NCBI GenBank assembly: GCA_902625325.1
Contig: CACOAW010000005.1
Span: 41,997-105,996 of the forward strand
Direction of reading: 5' to 3'
Length of the DNA: 64,000 bases
From: an uncultured Candidatus Poseidoniales archaeon
GTDB taxonomy: Archaea; Thermoplasmatota; Poseidoniia; Poseidoniales; Thalassarchaeaceae
Positions 55,259 to 64,000 of the stretch are shown one piece after another. A program made the translations under genes and the position numbers. A model generated the notes under the pieces. The model was not told the DNA's origin. It searched no databases and was given only the letters and a program-made list of their open reading frames with translations. How positions within the stretch are numbered: position 1 is the first letter of the stretch; every line of letters begins with the position of its first letter.

Positions 55259-57211
55259 TTAAATCAACTTGTCAATTTCCCACCAAGGGACAGCCGTTTG
55301 ATCGCTGTCCTCATCTTCTGGCGGAGCCTTGCGTATGGGAGCCTGGATGCTGAGGTCGCCCTGACTTGCAGGGTGATGATCCGATTGATCGCTTGAATCG
55401 GACCCTTTGGGTAATCGCGTAACGAGGTAGACTGGCCCAGCGAGTAGTAGGAATGGGGGGAAAATGAAGCAGGCGAACCAGACAACGCCCCAAAAAGAGG
55501 ATGTAGATTCTTGGGGCCCTGGAGATTCCTCGATATTCCCCTGCGTCGATAAATCGACCGACAGTGGAACGGGTTTGTCTTTCCCTTTCACCGAAGGCCG
55601 AACATTCTCGGCCGGTTTCCCCTTGTAAAACACCGTCATGAAAACAAAGAGTATGGTTATTGCAAGAATCGCCAGGAACAATAGGATGGGAACTATTCCA
55701 TTTACTGCGGCGGAGAACTTCACCGTATTTGTCATTCTTTCGATAGTATTCCCGCTCTGGCCCATGGTGAACTTCGCGTTGTCAATGATCTCCTCAATCG
55801 CCGTTATTCCTGACCTCGTGAGGCACTCACCAATTATCCCAGAGGTGAACTCCGTGCCTCCTTTACTCAAAACCCACTCAATGAAGACGTAGTCATGCTC
55901 TGCACCAGTCAGCATCTGTTCTAGGTTGATGCCGACGACTGTGCCGGTTTCGTTGGATTCCAGAAGTTCCGAGAGATTGAGAAGTTGGGAGCTAACGCTC
56001 TCCCCCCATGAGTCCTCGGAGAAACTGTATCCGTGGACCACTATATCGGCCTGCCAAATGTCTGGAGGAGGTACGTTACCCTGGTAATTAGGGGTGAGTA
56101 TGTAGTCTATCGAATTACTAGGGCATTCCGCATCGTCCCAGTGGCCGGCCCCCATGTCACTTATCTCAGCCCCCATTTCTCTGTCGTCAAAACCCGCGTG
56201 GAGCATAAGGGCCCGGTCCAATTCACTCGACGAGAACAAGTGCTGCCACGAGGAATCTATGCTTGGCTCACAAGTCGTTACCCACTGTCCACTCCCCCAT
56301 TCCGTTCCCATTTGGTATTCTGGCGGGCCGTATTTTTGTTCCGTGCTACAGAATTCCCATAGATTTGAGAGGTGAACGTACTGGTCCAGGCCTCCCAACT
56401 CAAGGTTGCAGTCCGCAATCTGACTCGAAGGGGAATATGCCACCGAATAGTGGTAGCCACAATGTAATCCGTCTTGGGAATATCCGCCATCCCAATCTAT
56501 CTTCCACCATGAGCCGAGCTCGTGTTTCGATGGCTGAATAATCGTGGAGCAGGAGTCCGGGCATTCCAAGTCACCATCCCCGTATTCTGTGACTTTTGCC
56601 GATATGTCGATACTGTGGATTCCAGGTGGCATAGAAGCCACTCCCGCTCCGAGACTAATAGACCAGTTTTGCTCGACCATCTCGAAGGGTTCCAATTCGA
56701 ATTCAAAATGCCCGCCGTCGACGATCAACCACCTTCCATAAGTGCAATAGCTAGGCCAAAACCAGTATTCGTTCGAATACACTTGGCAGTTGACGTGATC
56801 AAGGTCATACACGCTCAACACAGAAGGGGCGCTAACTTCGACGGTAATGTTGTAGTCATTTGGGTTCCAGATCCAACAATAAGCCTCCTTCTCCATATCT
56901 CCAGAAGGCATATCTGCCCTGTGGTTTGTTGGCTCTTGCCTGATTAGCTGGCTGTTCTGGCCAATGGAGGAGGAATCGCCAGGAGGAATGAATACTCCAG
57001 AATTTCTCGGCTCTTCTCCGATGCATGTGAATTCAAACTCTGGCCCCTGATATGCATTTTCTTCGCCTTCTTCAGACCCTCCTGAACCCCCTGCATCGGC
57101 AGCAGAGGCATTGGGCGCAAGCAGGAGGAAACACAAAGATACCGCAGAAAGGAGGCCCAGAACATATCTGCTAGAGTGGACTGGCGAGGGCGGTTCCACG
57201 TTTGGTTTCAA
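55259..57211 (-). CDS. secreted protein with TM segments and C-terminal PWWEIDK motif
   Basis: Signal peptide, Cys-rich exterior, two TM helices, ends TAVPWWEIDKLI. Confidence 0.7.
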   Translation of the reverse strand: MKPNVEPPSPVHSSRYVLGLLSAVSLCFLLLAPNASAADAGGSGGSEEGEENAYQGPEFEFTCIGEEPRNSGVFIPPGDSSSIGQNSQLIRQEPTNHRADMPSGDMEKEAYCWIWNPNDYNITVEVSAPSVLSVYDLDHVNCQVYSNEYWFWPSYCTYGRWLIVDGGHFEFELEPFEMVEQNWSISLGAGVASMPPGIHSIDISAKVTEYGDGDLECPDSCSTIIQPSKHELGSWWKIDWDGGYSQDGLHCGYHYSVAYSPSSQIADCNLELGGLDQYVHLSNLWEFCSTEQKYGPPEYQMGTEWGSGQWVTTCEPSIDSSWQHLFSSSELDRALMLHAGFDDREMGAEISDMGAGHWDDAECPSNSIDYILTPNYQGNVPPPDIWQADIVVHGYSFSEDSWGESVSSQLLNLSELLESNETGTVVGINLEQMLTGAEHDYVFIEWVLSKGGTEFTSGIIGECLTRSGITAIEEIIDNAKFTMGQSGNTIERMTNTVKFSAAVNGIVPILLFLAILAITILFVFMTVFYKGKPAENVRPSVKGKDKPVPLSVDLSTQGNIEESPGPQESTSSFWGVVWFACFIFPPFLLLAGPVYLVTRLPKGSDSSDQSDHHPASQGDLSIQAPIRKAPPEDEDSDQTAVPWWEIDKLI

Positions 57212-57303
57212 TCAACCGAAATAAATAAATTCAATCCCGGCATTATTTTCGTTTTTATAACCAGCCTTATTTTTTTGGCTCCTGTAACATGCCCGTGATA
57301 ATA

Positions 57304-58260
57304 TCAAATTTTGCGGGTTCGATTTCTGCTCTTCCAAACGATTATCGAAGAGGACAGAATTAGGATTGCCAATATGAGAGGCACAAGCAGGCCCATTGAC
57401 CCAGTCGAGCCAAAGCCAAGAAGGGATTTCTCTATTTTTATTAGATTTGAAGAGCAGAACTCGGGTTCCTTTGCACCGTCTAATTGGATTGCAAGGCAGA
57501 CATTCAATGCCGACAGAGAATGGGACTGGGATTCGGCCACAAACGTGCAATAATGCGTGCTGAAACCTATTTCGGCTGTTACCTCGCAAAGAGGGCTCCT
57601 GTCCTCAAATCCATCTGGCCAATATTTGGCTCCATAATCTCCAGAATCGACAACGCCCCTCTCCATCAGCACAAAGTGAACGTTGACTAAGTCCTCGAGG
57701 TTGCTGCTGCAGTCTAGGGCAACTGCAAACTCGATTTTCCTATCGGAGCCGATCCTGATTTCGTCAGGCGTACTGAATACGTCACAGTTTGTATACGGGT
57801 CTACCGTTAGCGTGATTTCATCAGAGTCGGATTGGGCTAATGCTCCCGTAGGCACTCCTTGCACCCGTCTGACCACGGCTGTTATCGTAGAGTCGTAATC
57901 TCCTGCTTCCATATGAACCGGTGCTCTTGCCTGCACCGTCACCGTCTGTGAGTTACCGGGCCCAAGAATTATCGGGCTAGGGCCGATAACCGATAATTCC
58001 GCCCCACTGTACTGCATCTCTATCTCCTCAGTAGCGGTAGATGTGTTCCTTACTTCACACTCGAAGTAAGTCGATCTGGTCGGATGGGAAGGTGAGGAAT
58101 CTATGTGCTCAGCACTATCTTGGCACTCAATCTCAACTCCGGGCAATACCTGACTTGACTGAACAGGCATGCTGACTAGGCACAGAAAAAGCAGCGGGAC
58201 AATCATTACCCGATTGTTCATTCTGTGCATGCCTTGGTTACCCCGGGATGCATTCATCAT
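57304..58260 (-). CDS. secreted, C-terminally anchored protein, unknown function
   Basis: Signal-like N-terminus and C-terminal LLVPLILAILILSSSIIVW. Confidence 0.65.
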   Translation of the reverse strand: MMNASRGNQGMHRMNNRVMIVPLLFLCLVSMPVQSSQVLPGVEIECQDSAEHIDSSPSHPTRSTYFECEVRNTSTATEEIEMQYSGAELSVIGPSPIILGPGNSQTVTVQARAPVHMEAGDYDSTITAVVRRVQGVPTGALAQSDSDEITLTVDPYTNCDVFSTPDEIRIGSDRKIEFAVALDCSSNLEDLVNVHFVLMERGVVDSGDYGAKYWPDGFEDRSPLCEVTAEIGFSTHYCTFVAESQSHSLSALNVCLAIQLDGAKEPEFCSSNLIKIEKSLLGFGSTGSMGLLVPLILAILILSSSIIVWKSRNRTRKI

Positions 58261-58364
58261 CCTTCCTACGACATTCTAAGCCCTTAGGGAATCACCTTCC
58301 CTAACCTCTAGTCGTGTGAAATCCATCGGAAATAAATGATATACTAATCTCATCACACACGTCT

Positions 58365-59228
58365 ATGGAGCCAAGAAAGGTATCAGTTGCTGCACACTAC
58401 AAATTACCTTGGTTTCTGACTTATTTTGTAAGGATATTAGATTTCAGTTCTAAAGCCCTAGCAACTCGTTTCCTCTGGAGAATTTTCTGTGGGCCAATCA
58501 AATTCAAGACACCCTCCAGAGAGGCTGATTTTTACAAAAGGACCGAACAGGAAAAGATGCAGACTAAATCAACGAGCAAGGAAATCATGCTTTATCGGAT
58601 TCCAAACGATGGTCATAAGTTACTCTTTGTGCATGGTTGGAATGGAAGATCAAGTCAATTCTACCGAATTATCGAATTGCTTTCTGATGGGGGTTTTGAT
58701 ATTACAGCTATTGATCTGCCTGGTCATGGAAGGTCAACTAGGAGCACCACAACCCTGCCAGAAATTACAGACTTGATATTTGAGGTTACGAAATCAAGAG
58801 GCCCTTATCATGGAATTGTCTGCCACTCGTTTGGGGCTGTAGCAGCACTAAATGCCGTAAGACTCGGAGCTAGCTTCGAGAAATTAGTTCTGATATCTCC
58901 GGGAATCTATGAAATTAAACCGATGTTCAAGACCTTCGTCGGCCTTTTTGGTTTGGATGAGGAATACTATGCAGATAGGCTGTTTGACATCGCTGAGTCG
59001 CTATACGGTGCCAGTCCTGGGGAGTTTGGTCTAGACCGGTTCTCCAAACAAATCAAGACGGAGACGCTGATTATTCATTGCGAGGATGACAAGGAGGCGA
59101 TGAAAGAAATTGCACTCACTCTGCACAGTGACATGAAAAATTCTGTATTACACTTGACCGAAGGTCTCGGGCACAGGAGGATCCTTAGAGATGAAAAGGT
59201 TGCAGAGAAAGTATTGAATTTCTTGTAG
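58365..59228 (+). CDS. alpha/beta hydrolase
   Basis: LLFVHGWNGRSSQFY, AIDLPGHGRS, GIVCHSFGAVAAL, LTEGLGHRRIL. Confidence 0.9.
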   Translation: MEPRKVSVAAHYKLPWFLTYFVRILDFSSKALATRFLWRIFCGPIKFKTPSREADFYKRTEQEKMQTKSTSKEIMLYRIPNDGHKLLFVHGWNGRSSQFYRIIELLSDGGFDITAIDLPGHGRSTRSTTTLPEITDLIFEVTKSRGPYHGIVCHSFGAVAALNAVRLGASFEKLVLISPGIYEIKPMFKTFVGLFGLDEEYYADRLFDIAESLYGASPGEFGLDRFSKQIKTETLIIHCEDDKEAMKEIALTLHSDMKNSVLHLTEGLGHRRILRDEKVAEKVLNFL

Positions 59229-59362
59229 ATTCAAACCTATGCCTTTGGAATTATTGTAATGTTCTGCCTGCATCATTATGCATAATGAGTATGTCCCCCT
59301 AACTATTACTAACGAGCATGACTTTCAGGAAAACCATAATTAGACTAGATTTAGAGTAAAAA

Positions 59363-60103
59363 ATGTTAGAGACGGTTAAAATGTCTGAAGAAGGTCATGA
59401 TATGGTTGCTGATACTTCTCGAAATTCTGATATCGAGAGCACGGGCAAAAAAAACATACTAACTGTGGAGGAAGAAGGTGAAATCAAGAGGCTCGAATGG
59501 CGCCACCACATAGAGATAGGAGATTTGTTGACAGAAGGGGAATGGAATAAGAAGCATCAGGATAAGATTGCCTCTTGTATCCCCTCCGATCTCCAAGGGA
59601 AAACGGTCCTGGACATCGGATTCAACGATGGTTACTTTTCCTTCCTCTCAGAGGAACGGGGCGCTGAGAAGGTTACAGGGGTCGAAATAAATTACCGAGA
59701 AACGGCAAAACTAGCACACAAACTCAAACAGTCAAAAGTAGAATTCTATGAAAAAAGCATGTTAGATTTCAGACCGGATGAAGGGTTTGACGTAGTTCTC
59801 TACCTTGGGGTATACTACCACGTCGTCGATATAATAGACGCATTCCAGAGGGTGTATTCCCTAACGGCACCAGGAGGGGAGGCTTACATAGAGGGGTCAC
59901 TGCTGTTTGGAAAGTTGAACAGAGTGATGAAACTGCCCTCTTGGATGAGGCTTGCTAAGATCCCAAAGGAACCTCCAAATCCAAATTTCTGGATACCAAC
60001 ATTAACGGCATTGAAGAAGATGATTCGCTTTGCGGGATTCGTGGATGTCGAGGTCCTATCTTTTGTGGGGAGTAGAGTAGTGGTCAGGGGAAGGAAGATT
60101 TAG
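59363..60103 (+). CDS. class I SAM methyltransferase, CmoB-like
   Basis: GKTVLDIGFNDGYFSFLSEERGAEKVTGVEI, VVLYLGVYYHVVDIIDAFQRVYSLTAPGGE. Confidence 0.82.
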   Translation: MLETVKMSEEGHDMVADTSRNSDIESTGKKNILTVEEEGEIKRLEWRHHIEIGDLLTEGEWNKKHQDKIASCIPSDLQGKTVLDIGFNDGYFSFLSEERGAEKVTGVEINYRETAKLAHKLKQSKVEFYEKSMLDFRPDEGFDVVLYLGVYYHVVDIIDAFQRVYSLTAPGGEAYIEGSLLFGKLNRVMKLPSWMRLAKIPKEPPNPNFWIPTLTALKKMIRFAGFVDVEVLSFVGSRVVVRGRKI

Positions 60104-60162
60104 GCTGGAATTCGATTCTCCATTCCATACTAGCGCTCGACATTACGGCTCGATACGGCATT

Positions 60163-60405
60163 ATGCTCCCTGCCCTCTCATGCGATGACTCCTTCAACCC
60201 ACAGCGAGTGGGCGGCTTGATGGATTACAAGATGGTGACTGTGGGAACCCGCATAGACGGGAACCAAGGGGTGATAGAGGATAGTGAGGAGCTGGTGGCA
60301 GCGTTGGACGCCAAGGTCAAGGACGCCATCAGACTCGGATGGCGACCGGTCGGCGACGTAGTCACGGGCCCGGATGGCAGGATGAGCCAGGCGATGGTCA
60401 GATAG
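60163..60405 (+). CDS. small DUF1737-like protein; start may be internal (MDYKMVTVG)
   Basis: MVTVGTR...ELVAALDAKVKDAIRLGWRPVGDVV. Confidence 0.5.
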   Translation: MLPALSCDDSFNPQRVGGLMDYKMVTVGTRIDGNQGVIEDSEELVAALDAKVKDAIRLGWRPVGDVVTGPDGRMSQAMVR

Positions 60406-60418
60406 CGCCAATCCAAGG

Positions 60419-60832
60419 TCAGGTTTTCGTACCGTTTTGGTCCGCGCAAACTATCGCGCTTGCCTCGATTTCAACCAACAACCTATCATCTACCAGTGCG
60501 CCAACCTCTACGCCTGTAGAGGCTGGTCTAATTTCACCAAAGAATTTACCGTGCACTTTTGCAACCTCCGTCATGTACTCCCTATCGGTGACAAAAATCC
60601 GAGTGCGGACAACATCAGACATGGTGCCTCCTGCCTGTTCTATGGCCCACTGGATTTTCTCAAGGACATACTGTGTTTGGGCGACAACATCCCCCTCGCC
60701 AAGGAAATTTCCCTTCGCATCCACGGCAGTTGTTCCGGCGACCTCTATGAATTGGCCTACTCTGACCGCGCGCGAGTATCCGGCAATAGGCTCCCAAGGA
60801 GCACCTGAATAAATATTGATTCTTTCACTCAT
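60419..60832 (-). CDS. RidA/YjgF/YER057c family protein
   Basis: GYSRAVRVGQFIEVAGTTAVDAKGN, VVRTRIFVTDREYMTEVAKVHGKFF, VEIEASAIV. Confidence 0.95.
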   Translation of the reverse strand: MSERINIYSGAPWEPIAGYSRAVRVGQFIEVAGTTAVDAKGNFLGEGDVVAQTQYVLEKIQWAIEQAGGTMSDVVRTRIFVTDREYMTEVAKVHGKFFGEIRPASTGVEVGALVDDRLLVEIEASAIVCADQNGTKT

Positions 60833-60873
60833 GTAAAGGAGCCGTTCCTTAACGGCCTGAAATAATTCCTCTC

Positions 60874-61953
60874 CTAGTCATCGCTGAATAGGTCAAATGG
60901 GGTGTCGATCATCCTAGAAGGGGACTCCTCATCTTCTTCTCCAGACTCATCGTTCAAGATGGCTGCTGGTTCGTCTTGGTCCGGTTCCTGGTTCTCCGCC
61001 CCATCCCCCAGCTCCTTGGTCCTCAGAGACTCGAGGGAAGACTCCTGCCCGAACATCCAGTCGGGCATCTCCTGTGACCCCCCCAGTACTGAGACAGTGG
61101 TGAACGTGGCCATGGGAAGGACGGATATGGCTACTATGAAGTCGAGTATAGCGGTCTCTGGGACCTCGGCCCCCGGAGCTATTGTCTCTAGGATGATTTT
61201 CTCCAGTTGCATCTCGTGCCACTGCTCGTAATCTACGTTCAGGACGTCTAGGGAGACCAGCAGCACAACCCTCGCGACGAGCCAGTAAAGGAAGACTGGC
61301 AACACCCAGGAGAGCCTCGAAACTCTCCAGACTACGTTCCTGAACATGGCAGCTATGCCCACGAGCTGGTGGGAGACCAAGGGGTGAACTCTGACGGCTA
61401 TCCAGAGAGCTACCAAGTAGCCCGCCATACCAAGGTCGAAGGCCCTGCTTGGCCTGACCAGCGAGTCGGGCACTCCCTCCATTATCGCCAGAGGGACCGC
61501 GATTAGGATGACCTGCATCGGCACTGCCAGTAGCTGTAGCCCGCCGTGGACTGCCATGAGATCGTACTCCCCGCCACTGGTCTTCGAGTTCACTAGTCTG
61601 GCCATCCTCCCATAGGGGGTGCCTTGGAGGTAAAGTCTGGCCCTATCTACTAGCTCAGGATCGCCCGTCCTGGGACTCATGTTCAATGTGGGCAGTATGC
61701 CTCCGCGGTTTGCGACGAAGAACGGTCTGAAGCCTCCCACGACTAGGGCCAGAGCTATCGATATGAGTCCGTACGTGAGTCCAGCGGATACCACCCAGTG
61801 GATTAGGTCGGTTCTGATGCTGACTTGCGCGGCCTCGTAGTCTATGTGAATCAGGTAAGTCAGAGAGAACAGAATCACCGGTGCCATGGTTATCTGCAGA
61901 ACGACTAGCAGAACCAACACCAACTGCTTCCCAACTTTCCCACGGTCAACCAT
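60874..61953 (-). CDS. polytopic membrane protein with acidic C-terminus
   Basis: Multiple TM helices; C-terminus rich in D/E. Confidence 0.7.
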   Translation of the reverse strand: MVDRGKVGKQLVLVLLVVLQITMAPVILFSLTYLIHIDYEAAQVSIRTDLIHWVVSAGLTYGLISIALALVVGGFRPFFVANRGGILPTLNMSPRTGDPELVDRARLYLQGTPYGRMARLVNSKTSGGEYDLMAVHGGLQLLAVPMQVILIAVPLAIMEGVPDSLVRPSRAFDLGMAGYLVALWIAVRVHPLVSHQLVGIAAMFRNVVWRVSRLSWVLPVFLYWLVARVVLLVSLDVLNVDYEQWHEMQLEKIILETIAPGAEVPETAILDFIVAISVLPMATFTTVSVLGGSQEMPDWMFGQESSLESLRTKELGDGAENQEPDQDEPAAILNDESGEEDEESPSRMIDTPFDLFSDD

Positions 61954-62102
61954 GCCTCATTCGGCTCTGCATACCACCATAAGCGCTTCATTCGATAAGT
62001 GCCTCGAAATGCCCGTTAGGAGCCAGTACCATCGGGACCGCTACCCTTTCATCTACGCACTGCATTCCCCAACCTTCTTACACGGTTCATTTCCGCATTT
62101 TG

Positions 62103-64000
62103 ATGACAATGAGTTCGGTACGCGCACTCCTGGTTTCCTTCCTGCTCCTGGCGGTTAGCATCTCCCACGTTGCGATGGAGGTCCCACAGGGGCCTTCAAC
62201 GAAGTCGGAAATCGGCCCAAGGAACAACCCAGTTGACTTCGAGGTCACCGGTATCGAGGTGGGCAACTCGACAGTGTCTCCGAAGGTTTGGGACCAACCT
62301 GACTCGACTACCCTCGAGTACATGACCAAGGGAGAGACCATCCAGGTCAATGTGACATTCCAGCAGATGGGTGTCGATCCATCTCCAGTGACTGCCGATG
62401 CCAAGCTGGAGATATGGCACCCAATCGGAGTCATCATCCAGGAGTGGACGTTCAACATCACCCTAGCAGCGGGACAGACAGTCAGAGTACCGTTCGTCTG
62501 GACTCCAACTATCGCCCACAGCAGCTTGAGCGATGACGGCTTCCTCTCCGGCGGAGTGACTTTCCGCGGGGTCGTCGACGCCGGAATAGGGATCGATGGA
62601 GATGTTTCGAACGACCTCCTAGACAGGGATGTTCCCATCGCTTTCTGGTACGACCCTCTTGAGAATGGCTTCTGCGAGGACGAGGCGGATGAGGGGAAGT
62701 ACTGTACTAACAACGCAGTGCCGTACGGCGTTCCGACATGGTATGCAGCGGGATACACAGATGGGTATCAGCCTGATACAAACAACTTCCCGACCGGTAC
62801 TTGGAGAATGGAGAACGAGTCCAGTGCCACCGGGGATTGGCACTGGAAGGTCTCCGGGGACAACGACAACTACGCATCAAACCGCTATGACAGGCTGAGG
62901 TGGGCGTGGCAGAGGTTCAATTCTAACGACGGGTGTTCCGACCAGGTCTTCGACCCCAGTCACGGCCTGGGGTATGGGGAGCACGACCCTATAGTCTCAT
63001 CCATACACGGGGCCAATCTGTGCCTAGTCAAGGTCAACAGCCCCCTGCTTTACTCCATCCAGATAGCTACCGATGCATGGGGTGTGATGGGAGCCGGTGA
63101 CACGATTATGATGGAGACAGACTCTGGAGCAGGCGGTGGCGTGGAGTACCTCAACTACTCCTCGCAGAACCTCTCTTCGGCAGAGGGAGACTGGAAGAGG
63201 ATAGTCTGGAACGCCACCGGATTGCATCAGAACGAGGGCTTCACTCTGTCTTTCCTGTTCCGCTCTAACTCATCGTTCTCGGACGAGGGTATCCACATCG
63301 ACTCGTTCATCATATTTGCGATCGAGCGTGGGGATGAATACACCCTCGATGCGGACTGCCGGTTCCCCGATAACTTCGGCGGGACATCTCAGTACGACCC
63401 CGAGTCCGAGGGTGGCAACACCATACTGGTGGAGGCGGCCGATCCCGAGCCCCCCTCGCTACACTGCAGGATATTCAACAAGGGTTACATCGACACAACC
63501 CTCAGGCTGTTCACCGAGGTTTCCAACAGCTCTTGGATGTCTGAATTCCCTCTGAGGATCGACTCCAATAACTTCAACGATCACGACAACGAGGTTAAGA
63601 CGAACACGGTCAAGGCCAGGACTTACACCAACGCCTGGTTCAACCTCTCGATTCCCGATGGAGCACCAGTTCAGGACCTATTCTGGTACACATGGATCAA
63701 CGATGGAATACTAGGCTTCCAGGAAACGAAGTACTACATCGAGCTCCCCGTGAGTGTTGAATCCACATACAGGATGACCCTGAAGCAGGAGACTCTCGCA
63801 AACCCCGCTGCCGTGATAATGCCCGGTGGGAAGGCCAACATAACGATGGATCTCAAGAACACTGGCAACCAGTACTCTTCATGGTCCCTAGGCGGTGCGT
63901 TCCAGGACCCAACTCTCTCTCCAGACAACCTGAAGTGGTACGATCTTGGTGGGGAGGAGATGTCCATGGTCAATATGACGCCGGTGGAAGAGATATCCCT
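62103..64000 (+). CDS. large secreted protein, partial (runs off the right edge, not in ORF track)
   Basis: Translated by eye: MTMSSVRALLVSFLLLAVSISHVAMEVPQGPSTKSEIGPRNNPVDFEVTGIEVGNSTVSPK...; no stop seen to 64000. Confidence 0.75.
   Translation, partial: MTMSSVRALLVSFLLLAVSISHVAMEVPQGPSTKSEIGPRNNPVDFEVTGIEVGNSTVSPKVWDQPDSTTLEYMTKGETIQVNVTFQQMGVDPSPVTADAKLEIWHPIGVIIQEWTFNITLAAGQTVRVPFVWTPTIAHSSLSDDGFLSGGVTFRGVVDAGIGIDGDVSNDLLDRDVPIAFWYDPLENGFCEDEADEGKYCTNNAVPYGVPTWYAAGYTDGYQPDTNNFPTGTWRMENESSATGDWHWKVSGDNDNYASNRYDRLRWAWQRFNSNDGCSDQVFDPSHGLGYGEHDPIVSSIHGANLCLVKVNSPLLYSIQIATDAWGVMGAGDTIMMETDSGAGGGVEYLNYSSQNLSSAEGDWKRIVWNATGLHQNEGFTLSFLFRSNSSFSDEGIHIDSFIIFAIERGDEYTLDADCRFPDNFGGTSQYDPESEGGNTILVEAADPEPPSLHCRIFNKGYIDTTLRLFTEVSNSSWMSEFPLRIDSNNFNDHDNEVKTNTVKARTYTNAWFNLSIPDGAPVQDLFWYTWINDGILGFQETKYYIELPVSVESTYRMTLKQETLANPAAVIMPGGKANITMDLKNTGNQYSSWSLGGAFQDPTLSPDNLKWYDLGGEEMSMVNMTPVEEIS

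Noticed and set aside
13000-60000. Integrated virus or prophage
   Set aside because: No capsid, terminase, portal or tail-like genes recognised; only a serine recombinase and nucleases.

Overview
The window reads as an archaeal chromosome segment, most plausibly a marine planktonic euryarchaeote of the Poseidoniia/MGII-III type. That placement is an inference from a PriS-like primase, an archaellin, GSII glutamine synthetase, archaeal-type lipoproteins and a tRNA-Trp with an intron-encoded C/D guide. The left part (about 1-13 kb) and right edge (about 60-64 kb) look GC-rich and carry housekeeping genes: tRNAs, glnA, Nudix/Idi-like, DAAO-like, PrsW-like, DUF92, subtilase, aminotransferase, RidA. 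The middle (about 13-60 kb) looks more AT-rich and accessory: many small membrane proteins and lipoproteins, a serine recombinase/GIY-YIG/Zn-ribbon-nuclease cluster, and dispersed intergenic repeats. The observations most worth following are: (1) a perfect 257-bp inverted repeat bracketing a 2.8-kb GC-rich two-gene cassette, which gives two membrane proteins identical N-termini but unrelated C-termini; (2) a MITE-like repeat family with one copy carrying 24-bp terminal inverted repeats; (3) a modular set of membrane proteins sharing an acidic double-tryptophan motif, often with a zinc-finger or EF-hand module; (4) a GIY-YIG nuclease with a histone-H1-like tail beside a serine recombinase and a Zn-ribbon/PD-(D/E)XK protein; (5) an M28 peptidase-ZIP transporter fusion; (6) a tRNA-Trp intron whose antisense element fits C34 2'-O-methylation. 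All calls come from reading sequence and the supplied translations. No database search was run.
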